64,000 bases of DNA from Marinicella sediminis (GCF_002000055.1 NZ_MVBD01000008.1:124001-188000); one strand, 5' to 3'; counted from the first letter of the stretch, positions 53,834-63,177 are shown. The notes: generated from the letters alone by a model not told the origin. Made by a program: numbers and translations.

Positions 53834-53861
53834 AGTATATAAGATTTTGGCTTGATGGCAA
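53834..53861 (-). promoter_or_regulatory. Sigma-70 promoter of tRNA-Leu
   Basis: On the minus strand TTGCCA (53861-53856), 16-base spacer and TATACT (53839-53834). The start site would lie about six bases upstream of the mature tRNA 5' end. Confidence 0.7.
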
Positions 53862-54033
53862 GTGATTTTTTAAGATAATCCTGGCTGATGGGTATCCTTA
53901 GGCGGCCAGTATTGCACAGTGAACGGACAGATGACCCTGCTGATTGTGTAAATAGCGTTCGATTTTGTTTGAAAAGTGAATCATTGACCACAGAATATAC
54001 GCATCAAAACAACCAATCCTGAGGAGCTCAGAT

Positions 54034-54345
54034 ATGCAAATACAAGTCAATACCGATCATCACATCCAGGGTGGAGACGCCTTAACCCAACATGTGGAAA
54101 CCCTGCTGAATGATGCTTTGAATAATTTCAAAGATGAAGTGACCCGGGTTGAAGTGTTCATTGCCGATGAAAATGGCCACAAAGGTGGTGATGATGATTT
54201 GCGTTGCACCATGGAAGCACGCATCAGAGGATTGAAACCGTTGGTAGTGACTCACCATTCTGACAACATCCATACCGCCATCGATGGTGCTGCAGAACGG
54301 ATCATCAGGTCGGTACGCAAAACCGTTGAAAAGCGGCGGGGTTAA
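54034..54345 (+). CDS. HPF/RaiA-family ribosome-associated protein
   Basis: The 103-residue protein is the short (single-domain) HPF/RaiA type: 'VETLLNDALNNFKDEVTRVEVFI', 'LRCTMEARIRGLKPLVVTHH' and 'IHTAIDGAAERIIRSVRKTVEK', each in short pieces. Such proteins bind the small ribosomal subunit, stop translation or dimerise ribosomes in stationary phase. A GGAG site precedes ATG 54034, and a terminator shared with the convergent dps gene follows. Confidence 0.88.
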   Translation: MQIQVNTDHHIQGGDALTQHVETLLNDALNNFKDEVTRVEVFIADENGHKGGDDDLRCTMEARIRGLKPLVVTHHSDNIHTAIDGAAERIIRSVRKTVEKRRG

Positions 54346-54355
54346 ATCGACGCAA

Positions 54356-54388
54356 CAAAAAAACCAGCCACCAGGGCTGGTTTTTTTT
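54356..54388. terminator. Bidirectional terminator between the HPF/RaiA gene and dps
   Basis: AACCAGCC (54362-54369) pairs with GGCTGGTT (54375-54382), with a T-run on the right and an A-run on the left, so it works for both genes. Confidence 0.9.
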
Positions 54389-54405
54389 GGTCTTAGAGTT
54401 GGTGA

Positions 54406-54873
54406 TTAGCCCAATAAAGATCTGATCATCCAGGCATTTTTTTCATGAAATTCCATGCGTTGGGTCAACAAATCTCCACTGACTTCATCGGTATCAATGG
54501 CTTCACTCTGCAACAATTCTCTGGCGTGTCTGATGATCACTTCGTGTGATTCGAGCAGGTTTTTAAGCATGTTCTCTGCATTGGGTACGTCTGTCTCTTC
54601 TTTGATTTCAGTCAGTTTTGCAAATGCCTGATACGAACCCGGGGCGAATTCACCCAAAGCACGGATGCGTTCAGCAATGATGTCTACAGCAGTCGCCAGT
54701 TCTGTGTATTGCTGTTCGAACAACGCATGCAGTGAGGTGAACTGGGGGCCGGTGACGTTCCAATGGTAATTATGGGTTTTCAGATAGAGGGTATAGGTAT
54801 CTGCCAGCAGACGACTCAATCCATCGACGATGGTTGAACGATTTTCAGTGTTGATTCCTATGTTGATGCTCAT
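54406..54873 (-). CDS. dps: Dps-family DNA-protecting ferritin-like protein
   Basis: The 155-residue protein has the Dps ferroxidase signature in 'LYLKTHNYHWNVTGPQFTSL' and 'HALFEQQYTELATAVDIIAERI'. The family forms a 12-mer that oxidises and stores iron with H2O2 and protects DNA in stationary phase. The N-terminus is short, without the Lys-rich tail of E. coli Dps, so DNA binding may be weaker. Confidence 0.93.
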   Translation of the reverse strand: MSINIGINTENRSTIVDGLSRLLADTYTLYLKTHNYHWNVTGPQFTSLHALFEQQYTELATAVDIIAERIRALGEFAPGSYQAFAKLTEIKEETDVPNAENMLKNLLESHEVIIRHARELLQSEAIDTDEVSGDLLTQRMEFHEKNAWMIRSLLG

Positions 54874-55011
54874 AATGATGTACTCATATTGATTAAGAGC
54901 TTATATTTTAACCATAGGCGGGGCAGATGTACATTTGAGTTAATTGATCACATCAATCGACAGAATAGAATGAAGGTTTAATTGTGATCATTAATATCGA
55001 TTGATGGCCGG

Positions 55012-56892
55012 TCAATATTGCATCGTTTTTGCCACCCTGAAACCCAGCCGTGGATCAGTGAGGGTGGTGCTGGCGCTGATGCGATGTACGGTGCGGTATT
55101 CCTCTTGTGAGCTGCCCCAGTTGCCGCCCCTAATCACCCGGTTTTCACAACCGCGGTTAACCCATGCACTGCCATCTGTGGGGGCTCGGGTATAAGAATC
55201 ATGCCAGCAATCATCAACCCATTCCATGACATTCCCACTGAGGTCATGCAAGCCATAAAGGTTAGCCACGAATGTACCAACCGGTGCAGGTCCCCAGAAC
55301 CCATCTTCGTAATCAGGAAAACCTTCGCGCCACCGAATCCGGCTGCGCTTGAATTTATCTTTGGCCCCTGAATAGTTGCCCAAAACCTGACTGGGCGCAT
55401 CATTGCCCCAGGGATAAAGGGTTTCATTGCCAGCTCCCAGCACATATTCAAATTCGCTTTCACTGAGCAAACGATATGGTTGTTGGGTACTGCTGCTGAG
55501 CCAATTGGCATAGGCCTGTGCATCTTCCCAGGAAACATGAATCACCGGTGCAGCAGGGTCAGCGGCTTTGCCCAGGTAATCATGCCGCCAATTGATGTTG
55601 AATTTGTCCTTAAAACGACCGGTTTTCTCATCGTAAATCTTAGCCCGGTTGTTGCGTTCTGCGGTGGTCTGATATCCCGTGTTTTCGACGAATTTGCCAA
55701 ATGCCTCAACGGTGACTTCAAATTTACTGATGGCCAGGCCATAACTGATGTTGACCTGATGTCTTGGGCGCTGGTGTTTGGGACCGGTTTGGCTGCCCAT
55801 GTTAAAAGAACCGGTGGGCATCACCACCATGGTCGGACCACTGGTTCCATTGCCCAATAAGTCGTTGAACTCATCTGCGATCTGATAAGGACCGTACAGC
55901 CTGGTTCTCTCAAAAACAAGGCGATAACCATTCATTTGCGGCCTGGCAATTTCCAGTTCACTCAACTCATCCATCATGTCAGCGGCTCGCAGCAGGTTGA
56001 GGTTGTTAATGGCCCGGTAGAACTGTTCATCGAGGTAAGCAAAGCGTTTTTGTTTGAGTTGTTGAATCTCCTGGCTGACGTTGATGGTCAGTGGGTGGGT
56101 CTCATTTAACTCAGCCATTCTTTGCCACTGCAGGTCAGCAATGATGAAATCCTGCTCGTTGGCAGCCAACAAGGCCTGATCCTGTAAGTTGCTGAGAATC
56201 TGTAACTCCAAATCTTGGAGTGGCGGGTAAAATGGATCCAGGTTTTTGGCCACAATCAGGGTGTGCAAAGCATCTTTTTGATCATCCTCATACAGGCGGT
56301 TATTACTGATGTGTGCAACAATTTCATCCTGTAATCGTTGTAGGGTATACATGACACTGATCTGATCGGTATAAACCGGGATTTTGCTGTCACCGGCATC
56401 GATGGACTTGAGTCTGGCGGTCAATGCAGTGAGGGTCTGGGCATCATAATCACGGATCGCCTGATCGGCCTGGTCATACAATGAGGCGTGAACGGTGGTC
56501 ATCAATTCATCAATTTCTGCAGATTCAACACCCAGTTCACGGGCTTTGAGCAAATAGAATAAGGTGTTCTGATTATCCGGAAAAAAATCATGGTCCTGCT
56601 CATGAGACAACCTGGCCAGTTCCAGCAAATCATCCAGGGTCAGATTGGCATCATCAAAATCGCCTTTGTTGTCCAGCCAGTCAGGTATTTTCACCTGTTC
56701 AATCACAGCCTGAGGTAAGGTCTTTGGGTTTTCTTCGATGGTGGTTTCGGAAATGACAGCTGTGACATTACTGGAACTGGAGTTGTCTGCTCCTGGTTGG
56801 ACAAACAGGTTGTCATGGGTTTTCAGGTAATACAGGCCGTATATCAACAAACCACCCAGCAACAACATAAATGATTCTTTAAAGCTGATCAC
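55012..56892 (-). CDS. Membrane-anchored SUMF1/FGE-sulfatase-domain protein
   Basis: The 626-residue protein has one N-terminal membrane helix (about 7-25), a long helical region (about 60-340), and a C-terminal SUMF1 domain (about 350-625): 'VVMPTGSFNMGS', 'VIHVSWEDAQAYANWLS', 'YRLLSESEFEYVLGAG', 'NLYGLHDLSGNVMEWVDDCW' and 'VIRGGNWGSSQEEYRTVHR'. The catalytic cysteines of true formylglycine-generating enzymes are not in the matching loop, so a sulfatase-maturase role is unlikely. It overlaps the nucleotidase gene by four bases. Confidence 0.85.
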   Translation of the reverse strand: MISFKESFMLLLGGLLIYGLYYLKTHDNLFVQPGADNSSSSNVTAVISETTIEENPKTLPQAVIEQVKIPDWLDNKGDFDDANLTLDDLLELARLSHEQDHDFFPDNQNTLFYLLKARELGVESAEIDELMTTVHASLYDQADQAIRDYDAQTLTALTARLKSIDAGDSKIPVYTDQISVMYTLQRLQDEIVAHISNNRLYEDDQKDALHTLIVAKNLDPFYPPLQDLELQILSNLQDQALLAANEQDFIIADLQWQRMAELNETHPLTINVSQEIQQLKQKRFAYLDEQFYRAINNLNLLRAADMMDELSELEIARPQMNGYRLVFERTRLYGPYQIADEFNDLLGNGTSGPTMVVMPTGSFNMGSQTGPKHQRPRHQVNISYGLAISKFEVTVEAFGKFVENTGYQTTAERNNRAKIYDEKTGRFKDKFNINWRHDYLGKAADPAAPVIHVSWEDAQAYANWLSSSTQQPYRLLSESEFEYVLGAGNETLYPWGNDAPSQVLGNYSGAKDKFKRSRIRWREGFPDYEDGFWGPAPVGTFVANLYGLHDLSGNVMEWVDDCWHDSYTRAPTDGSAWVNRGCENRVIRGGNWGSSQEEYRTVHRISASTTLTDPRLGFRVAKTMQY

Positions 56893-58496
56893 ATGCAGTC
56901 ATCCCTGCTGGTATTGCAGATACGAAAATCACGCCTGGCATTCAAGCCATTGGGTAACAGCGGCAAATAATCGCTCATCAGTTGCTTCAGTTCAGTGCCA
57001 TTTGATGAGCATGCCTGTTGCATGGATTCATTGAGCATGGTGTAGCCATCCTGGTCACCACCTTCAGCAATCAGGTAGTAAGGTACCACCGCCCTGATGG
57101 TGTCCGGGAGGGTGGTTGAGTCATGCTTTTTGAGATGCACATGACTGGCAGTTTGTTCAACAGGATTGTGAATATAGGCAAATCCTGCGATTTGCAACCA
57201 ATGTCCATTGGCTGTCCAGCTGGAGATGCTGTGATTCAAAATGCTCTGAAACAAGCCGCTGTCAAATTCAATCAATCGCAGGTCGCTGGGATAGGGGAAC
57301 ATTTCTTCAAGGTGCTTGACCGTGATGCTGGCTCCGGCCGGGATGTTTTGGTTCAGGCGGATTGATCCTGAATTCAGCAATACCACATCAGCCTGGCAGC
57401 TGGCGAATGTTGTCATGACCAGATCAGCCAGTACGTTGCCCAAATTGGTTTCGAAGCGACGGATTTCAGTTTCTTCTGCAATCAATTGGGTTTGGGTCAT
57501 CCCCAGGGTCTGATACAGACAATCATCAGGTAACTGCCGTTGTTGGCAGTATGAACGGTCAGTCTGCCGGACCAGTTGTTGGATTAATTGAGCTGTTGGC
57601 GGATCTTCAGGAAAGGCTGCACCCAATTCCACAACTGCGGGAGTCACACTGAATCCAGCTTCACTGAAGACCACTTCTGCGACAATGGCTGAAGCGGCAT
57701 CTGCATCGGCTTTCAGTACCCAATGGCCATCCACCTGTTCTGTTTGTACGTAGTGTTCGTGCCCACCAAATATCATGTCAGGCCGGTGTTCATCAGGCAA
57801 CTTCATCATGGCCAGATCATCCTGCAGCCATTGATGGGTCAAGCCGATGACCAGGTCTGCGCCTTGTGACCTCAGCTGCGGGACAAATTGACGGGCAGTT
57901 GCTGGGTAGTCACCGAATGAGTCGATGTATTCAGGGTGCGCCATGCCTGTGGTGTGAGAAAATATACCCACCTTAATGTCACCAAATTGAAGCAGCAGTT
58001 GATTGCGCATTCTTGCTGAAGATAAGCTTCCGGGTTTCCAGTTGATGTTGCTGCCCAGCCAGACAAATTCTGACTGGTCCAGTAATTGATTCATCAGGGG
58101 CACATGTTTCATGCCGCCTTTATCAAATTCATGATTGCCCCAGGTCACCACCATTTGTTCATCAAATACATCCGCCAGTCCATCCATCATGTTGAGGGTT
58201 TGAATCATGGCTGTTCCGTTGTCTTGTTTACTGATGAATGACGGATGCAGGAAGTCCCCGGCATGCAAAAACAACACGTGGTCATACTGATCCATCAGTT
58301 GAGTCCTTAAGGCCCTGACGCGGGCCAGGCCGCCCGTGCGGCCTTCATCGATGCCGGCAATCCGGTAGACATCATTGATTGACATGATGGCCAGCGTTGA
58401 CTGTGGTTGTTTGATGGATGATTTGATTGTGTTTGCCTGTTGACAGGCTGAACACACAAGGGCTATGGTAGCAAGGCTTAAAAAACGAAGATTCAT
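56889..58496 (-). CDS. 5'-nucleotidase/UshA-like metallophosphatase lipoprotein
   Basis: From ATG 58496 the 535-residue protein has a lipoprotein-like signal (cysteine in 'ALVCSACQ'), then calcineurin-like motifs: 'SINDVYRIAG', 'HAGDFLHPSF', 'WGNHEFDKGGM', 'GLTHQW' and 'GGHEHYVQTE', and a C-terminal 5'-nucleotidase domain ('RFETNLGNVLADLVM', 'LNSGSIRLNQNIPAG'). It would hydrolyse nucleotides or UDP-sugars in the periplasm. Its start codon overlaps the divergent rnd start by two bases. Confidence 0.88.
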   Translation of the reverse strand: MNLRFLSLATIALVCSACQQANTIKSSIKQPQSTLAIMSINDVYRIAGIDEGRTGGLARVRALRTQLMDQYDHVLFLHAGDFLHPSFISKQDNGTAMIQTLNMMDGLADVFDEQMVVTWGNHEFDKGGMKHVPLMNQLLDQSEFVWLGSNINWKPGSLSSARMRNQLLLQFGDIKVGIFSHTTGMAHPEYIDSFGDYPATARQFVPQLRSQGADLVIGLTHQWLQDDLAMMKLPDEHRPDMIFGGHEHYVQTEQVDGHWVLKADADAASAIVAEVVFSEAGFSVTPAVVELGAAFPEDPPTAQLIQQLVRQTDRSYCQQRQLPDDCLYQTLGMTQTQLIAEETEIRRFETNLGNVLADLVMTTFASCQADVVLLNSGSIRLNQNIPAGASITVKHLEEMFPYPSDLRLIEFDSGLFQSILNHSISSWTANGHWLQIAGFAYIHNPVEQTASHVHLKKHDSTTLPDTIRAVVPYYLIAEGGDQDGYTMLNESMQQACSSNGTELKQLMSDYLPLLPNGLNARRDFRICNTSRDDCM

Positions 58497-59556
58497 GACC
58501 AAGATTTTATCAAATTTTATTTGGGTAGATGACAAAGATGCGGTATTAAATTTACTGGATCAGTTATCAGCCGATAATGATTATGCTGTTGACACAGAAT
58601 TTGAACGCAGCAGAACGTTCTACCTTAATCCGGCATTGTTGCAAATCAGTTGTGCTGACAACTGTTATCTGGTGGACATCGCCATTGCTGAGCTGGCTGA
58701 ATTGTTGTTGCCAGCGATCAAAGGGTTGGTCTTGCATTCCGGTTCTGAAGACCTGGAGTTGTGGTATCAGGTGACTGGTAAAAAGCCAGCGCGGGTATTT
58801 GATACCCAAGTGGCTGCGGCTTTGTGTGGATTCTCCCTGCACACTTCTTATCTGAACCTGGTCAAAGCTTTGATGGATGTGGAGCTGGACAAAGGGCAAA
58901 GCAGATCAGATTGGCTGGCCAGACCATTGAGCAACGCTCAGTTGACCTATGCAGTAGAAGACATCGCCTATCTGGATGCTTTGAAAGACCAATTGAGCCA
59001 AACCATGGAGCAGCGAGGCATGCTGCCTTTATTCACAGTCCTGATGGATCAGTTGATTGCTCAAATTGATCAGGACCATCACAATGACAAGATGTATCAG
59101 AAGTTGGTCAAGGCAGAGCGTCTTAACAAGGAACAGGCTCACAAGTTGTGGTTGATTTTGCTGTGGCGTGATCAATTGGCCAAGCAACGCAACAAACCCA
59201 GAAACTGGATACTCAATCCGAGGCAGCTAGCAGCAGTGGTTCGTAAAGTTAACCATTACAGTGACTTGTATCATTTGGGTCTGCATCCTAAATTCGTTAA
59301 GCTCAATGGTCAGTCGCTGATCAAGGCCATGGCTGATGATTCGCCCCTGGCAGCAAATCCATTACCACAGAAATTGGTGCTGAGCGGCCAGCAAGGCAGT
59401 CACATGAAAGACATGAAGCAACGTCTTGTGGAGGTTTGTGAGCGGAAAGACATCGACCCGGCCATCATCATCAACACCCAGGCCCTGAAAAAACTGGCTG
59501 CCTCAGGTGGAGATCTGGAGTCATTGCCGACCTGGCAGGCTTTAGTGGGTGTCTGA
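58495..59556 (+). CDS. rnd: Ribonuclease D
   Basis: From ATG 58495 the 353-residue enzyme has the DEDD exonuclease domain: 'DTEFER' (D33, E35), 'VFDTQVAAALCGF', 'YLNLVKALMDVELDKGQSRS' in part and 'YAVEDIAYL', followed by an HRDC domain (about 205-285). It trims 3' ends of tRNA and other RNAs. Another ATG at 58465 would add ten residues within the nucleotidase gene. It is divergent from the nucleotidase gene. Confidence 0.93.
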   Translation: MTKILSNFIWVDDKDAVLNLLDQLSADNDYAVDTEFERSRTFYLNPALLQISCADNCYLVDIAIAELAELLLPAIKGLVLHSGSEDLELWYQVTGKKPARVFDTQVAAALCGFSLHTSYLNLVKALMDVELDKGQSRSDWLARPLSNAQLTYAVEDIAYLDALKDQLSQTMEQRGMLPLFTVLMDQLIAQIDQDHHNDKMYQKLVKAERLNKEQAHKLWLILLWRDQLAKQRNKPRNWILNPRQLAAVVRKVNHYSDLYHLGLHPKFVKLNGQSLIKAMADDSPLAANPLPQKLVLSGQQGSHMKDMKQRLVEVCERKDIDPAIIINTQALKKLAASGGDLESLPTWQALVGV

Positions 59557-59865
59557 ATCGCCTTCAGGGCAGGCGTTAAAAGCACAGTTGTTGTATGGAT
59601 CCCGGCCAACATAACTGCCATCAGGACAACGCTTGACTTCCTGTGTACACATCATGGGTTCCTGTGAGGACTCAAGGTCAGGTCCATCACAGGGGTAAAA
59701 TGCGCATTGGTTTTCCGGATCTCTGCCAACCTGTTGTCCGTTTTCACAGGTTTTCAGATCGTTGGCACATGTTTCAGACTGTGATTGAGCGGATTCATTG
59801 TGCTGATTGACTGGCTGACAAGCTGTGATGAGACCGCAGAAAATCAACAGCAGACATGTTTTCAC
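59542..59865 (-). CDS. Cys-rich lipoprotein with two internal repeats
   Basis: The 107-residue product has a lipobox 'LITAC' (Cys about 16) and two copies of a C-x4-KxC-x2-G-x2-VGRDPxNxCxFxxC repeat (about 33-59 and 73-99). The repeats likely form small disulfide-bonded domains. The start is GTG 59865, overlapping the GNAT stop (GTGA). Function unknown. Its 3' end overlaps the convergent rnd end by 15 bases. Confidence 0.8.
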   Translation of the reverse strand: MKTCLLLIFCGLITACQPVNQHNESAQSQSETCANDLKTCENGQQVGRDPENQCAFYPCDGPDLESSQEPMMCTQEVKRCPDGSYVGRDPYNNCAFNACPEGDSDTH

Positions 59866-60344
59866 AGTGATTTTTCCCAGAACATGGCAGCCCCGTTGGC
59901 ATCATCCAGCTGATATTGCCTGAAGCCATATTGTTCATAAGCCGACTGGGCAATGGAGTTGCCTTCCAAAACTTCCAGGGTCAGCTTGCAACAACCCCTT
60001 TGATTGGCGATGTCTTCCACCAGATCAAACATTTTACGGCTCACACCCATGCGGCGATATTCGCTGGCCACAACCACATCATGGATGTTGATCAATGGTC
60101 TGCAGGCGAAAGTAGAAAAGCCTTCAAAGCAATTGGTCAATCCAGCAGGCTGGCCATCAACATATGCAATCAGGCTGAAGGCATCAGTTCTTTTGGCCAG
60201 CTCAGGGACCAGGTTTTGTGCGGTGAAGTCGCTCAAAGCCACACCACCGCCCATTGGGTCGGTGGCGTAGCAATCAAGCAATTCGATCATGTGCTTGGCA
60301 TGTTCAGCATCATGGTAATCAATTTGTATGACTTCAACTGACAC
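59862..60344 (-). CDS. GNAT-family N-acetyltransferase
   Basis: The 160-residue protein has the GNAT pattern: 'LINIHDVVVASEYRRMGVSRKMF' in short runs (acetyl-CoA loop 'RRMGVSRK'), 'CCKLTLEVLEGNSIAQSAYEQYGF'. The acceptor is unknown. GTG 60344 has a GAGG site and follows the Bax inhibitor-like gene by ten bases. Confidence 0.87.
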   Translation of the reverse strand: MSVEVIQIDYHDAEHAKHMIELLDCYATDPMGGGVALSDFTAQNLVPELAKRTDAFSLIAYVDGQPAGLTNCFEGFSTFACRPLINIHDVVVASEYRRMGVSRKMFDLVEDIANQRGCCKLTLEVLEGNSIAQSAYEQYGFRQYQLDDANGAAMFWEKSL

Positions 60345-60354
60345 CCGCGGATCC

Positions 60355-61131
60355 TCAGTCTTGCTGGAACCTGGCCAGTAAGCGCAGTAACTCGATATAC
60401 AGCCATACCAGAGTCACCATGAGGCCAAATGCACCATACCATTCCATGTGTTTAGGGGTGTTTTGTTCTGCAGCACGTTCGATAAAATCAAAATCCATCA
60501 CCAGGCTCAGAGCCGCGACACCAACGATGACCAGATTCAGGCCAATGTTAAACAGACTGTTATTGCCCATTTCGAAGTAACTTGGAGCCGCACCAAAAAA
60601 GCTGGCTATGAAACTCACCAGATAGAACACCCCGATACCCATAATGGCAAAGGTCATGATTTTCTTAAAGGTGCCGGTGACTTTAATGATGCCGGTGCGG
60701 TAACAAAATAACATGGCAAACATCACCGCCACAGTCAGGCCCAAAGCCTGAACAACCAGACCCGGATAACGCATTTCAAAAACAGCCGAAATGGCGCCGA
60801 CGAACAAGCCTTCAAATCCGGCGACTATGGGGGCGCCAATTGGGGCAGTGGTGGGTTTAAAAGAAACCACCAGGCTGGCAATTAAAGCACCGATCACACC
60901 CGTGATGGCCAAACCATAACCCAATGAGGGGTTGGTTAAAATGGTGTTCCAGGAGAAAGCGCTGACAGCGATCACAATGGCCAGCAGGATGCCGGTTTTG
61001 TTGATCGTGCCGTTAACCGTCATGCGTTGTGAGTCGTCAACAATAAATTCATCCACCGGTCCCAGGCTCATGGCCTGTGATTCAAATTTACTCATTGCCG
61101 GATTGGATGTTTTCATGTCCTTAAAATTCAT
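60355..61131 (-). CDS. Bax inhibitor-1/YccA-family membrane protein
   Basis: The 258-residue protein has a hydrophilic N-terminus (about 1-45) and about seven transmembrane helices. Landmarks are 'PIVAGFEGLFVGAISAVFE', 'VVQALGLTVAVMFAML' and 'MDFDFIERAAEQNTPKHMEWYGAFGL' in part. The 'DFDFIE' and 'KHMEWY' segments are typical of the YetJ/BI-1 Ca2+ leak channels. It probably gives calcium or proton leak, with a role in membrane stress. First gene of an operon with the GNAT and Cys-rich lipoprotein genes. Confidence 0.9.
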   Translation of the reverse strand: MNFKDMKTSNPAMSKFESQAMSLGPVDEFIVDDSQRMTVNGTINKTGILLAIVIAVSAFSWNTILTNPSLGYGLAITGVIGALIASLVVSFKPTTAPIGAPIVAGFEGLFVGAISAVFEMRYPGLVVQALGLTVAVMFAMLFCYRTGIIKVTGTFKKIMTFAIMGIGVFYLVSFIASFFGAAPSYFEMGNNSLFNIGLNLVIVGVAALSLVMDFDFIERAAEQNTPKHMEWYGAFGLMVTLVWLYIELLRLLARFQQD

Positions 61132-61283
61132 GGGTATTCCTCAGTTTAATTGATTCAATGATTATAACAATGATTCAGCTTGACCCTCAAGGAAAACTGA
61201 ACCGATACGAATGAATAGTGGGGGTCCGTGATTTTTTTTCAAGTTGATTGTAACTGTTTGCCGGACGCTTCGTTTATCAGGTA

Positions 61284-62381
61284 TTAAGTCCTTTGATTCA
61301 TGTACTTTCTGGCCTGAGTCATGATGTTGACAAAGGCTGTTTGGTTGTTTTGATGAACCATCTGAATGATGCGCTGAACGGCATCAGATAAAGCGTTCAA
61401 TGTGGAAGGGCTGTAATGGTTCAGTTTTTGAATCTCAAAATACAAATTGGGGTTCTCTGCAGATACATTGCCGGCGATATTCAGTTGGGCATCAAAGGTG
61501 GTACTTGAAAGCTGTGCCAACGCATCGGCGGCTTCACCGGATTCGGACAACACCGTCATAAATGCAATGTTGACCACATGCGATAAGCCAAGCACATAAG
61601 CAATGAGGCGGTCATGATCTTCAAATTTCATGTCAATCCGTTCTGCCATGGTCGGTTGAAACAGCTGTTTGACCTGATTGACCGCTTCTTCATTGCCCAT
61701 ATCAATGAACACCACATGTTTGCCTGACATCAATTGAATGTCAGGGCCAAACATAGGATGAATCGAAACAACGCGGCAGCCACTATCGGCCAGTTGTCTC
61801 AGTGGCAGACGCAGTGGACTTTTGATGGAGCTGATGTCGAGTACAATCCCACTGGGCTGCAAGTCACACAGTTCAATCAGGATTTCGGCACTTTTTTGAA
61901 TGGGGGTGGCAACGATGATGTAATCATGACTCAGTTCAATCTGACTGATGTCTGCGATAAAATTATCCTGATTGCTGAATGGTTCAAGGTCATTGATGAA
62001 GACGTCGAAATGTTGAGATGACAGGAATTGAGCAAACCATTGTCCCATTTTGCCGTTTCCGCCTATGATCAGTGCTGACTTGTTGGCGCCATATCCTGAC
62101 TGCCGGACTTTCTGAATTTCCTGCTTACTCAGTGACGTTTCAATGATCAGTTCAAAAATGTGTTGGGCAACTTCTGGATCCAGCCCCTGGCCCGTGGCAT
62201 GATCACGAATTTTATCAATGACCTGTTTTTCGCGCTGATAATCCCTGGTGGGCGAATTCGTGCTCAACTTCACATTTCCGATTTGTTCCACATTAAACTG
62301 ACGTTCAGCGATCAGCGATATAATGTGCTCATCAATTTCATCCAGTTTTCTGCGCAATTGGTCAAGTTTTTTATTATCCAT
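61284..62381 (-). CDS. tyrA: Bifunctional chorismate mutase/prephenate dehydrogenase (T-protein)
   Basis: The 365-residue protein fuses a chorismate mutase domain (about 1-90, 'LDQLRRKLDEIDEHIISLI') and a prephenate dehydrogenase domain ('ALIIGGNGKMGQWFAQFL', about 103-120; 'SIHPMFGPD'). It converts chorismate to 4-hydroxyphenylpyruvate, for tyrosine. This fusion is typical of enteric and related gammaproteobacteria. It stands alone, divergent from the CsgG-like gene. Confidence 0.95.
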   Translation of the reverse strand: MDNKKLDQLRRKLDEIDEHIISLIAERQFNVEQIGNVKLSTNSPTRDYQREKQVIDKIRDHATGQGLDPEVAQHIFELIIETSLSKQEIQKVRQSGYGANKSALIIGGNGKMGQWFAQFLSSQHFDVFINDLEPFSNQDNFIADISQIELSHDYIIVATPIQKSAEILIELCDLQPSGIVLDISSIKSPLRLPLRQLADSGCRVVSIHPMFGPDIQLMSGKHVVFIDMGNEEAVNQVKQLFQPTMAERIDMKFEDHDRLIAYVLGLSHVVNIAFMTVLSESGEAADALAQLSSTTFDAQLNIAGNVSAENPNLYFEIQKLNHYSPSTLNALSDAVQRIIQMVHQNNQTAFVNIMTQARKYMNQRT

Positions 62382-62461
62382 GATTGAATGTCAGCAAAAA
62401 TAGGAGTAGATTGTTACAGTATATGCAACATTAATCAAACAATTTATATGGGAGAAAAATC

Positions 62462-63163
62462 ATGAAAAAGGTGTGTTTAATAGTGGTCGCAATGGTCATT
62501 TCCGGGAGCGTGATGGCGAAGGATCGTGCTGTGGTAGCCGTTCTGGATTTCACCAATGAAACGCGTGCTCATTGGTGGCAAACCGATGTGGGCCGGGAAT
62601 TGGGCGGCATGCTGGCCAATGAACTGGTTTCAACGGGTGCTTTTAAAGTGGTGGAGCGTGAGCGACTGGACAGTGTGTTGGGTGAACAAGACCTGGGTGC
62701 TTCAGGGCGGGTTTCCAAATCCACAGCAGCTAAAATGGGCCAGGTTACAGGTGCTCAATACCTGATCACTGGTAAAGTGGCTGCCTATGAAGAGAATACC
62801 TCTGGCGGTGGTGGTGGTATCAGCTTCAAAGGTATTTCAGTGGGTGGCAAGAAGAACAAGGCTTATCTGGCCATTGACCTGCGGGTGGTCAATGCCAATA
62901 CCGGCGAAGTTGAATATGTCCGAACCGTGGAAGGTCATTCCAAGGGCGGTGGGATGAGCCTGGGCTTTTCAAGAAGTGGGTTCGGAGGTTCGTTGGGCGG
63001 ACACAAGAAGACCCCAGCAGGCAAAGCCATACGTGCGGCTCTGATTGAAGCGACAGATTACCTGGCTTGTGTGATGTATGATCAGGACAGCTGCATGAAA
63101 GAATACCGTGACAAAGAACGCAAGCGTCGCGAAAAATCCAAATCATCCTTGTCCCTGGATTAA
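62462..63163 (+). CDS. CsgG/HfaB-like secreted protein
   Basis: The 233-residue protein has a signal peptide (about 1-19) but no lipobox, then the CsgG-like pattern 'VAVLDFTNE', 'LGGMLANELVSTGAFKVVERERLDSVLGEQ' in part, 'GQVTGAQYLITGKVAAYEE' and 'IDLRVVNANTGEVEYVRTVEG'. It is likely periplasmic or outer-membrane associated. CsgG itself exports curli; no curli subunit genes are near, so a simple export role is not supported. It has a GGGAG ribosome site. Confidence 0.87.
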   Translation: MKKVCLIVVAMVISGSVMAKDRAVVAVLDFTNETRAHWWQTDVGRELGGMLANELVSTGAFKVVERERLDSVLGEQDLGASGRVSKSTAAKMGQVTGAQYLITGKVAAYEENTSGGGGGISFKGISVGGKKNKAYLAIDLRVVNANTGEVEYVRTVEGHSKGGGMSLGFSRSGFGGSLGGHKKTPAGKAIRAALIEATDYLACVMYDQDSCMKEYRDKERKRREKSKSSLSLD

Positions 63164-63177
63164 GGATCGACCCTGGA

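Noticed and set aside
55012-56892. Calling the SUMF1 protein a formylglycine-generating enzyme
   Set aside because: The catalytic cysteines are missing in the expected loop and no sulfatase gene is nearby.
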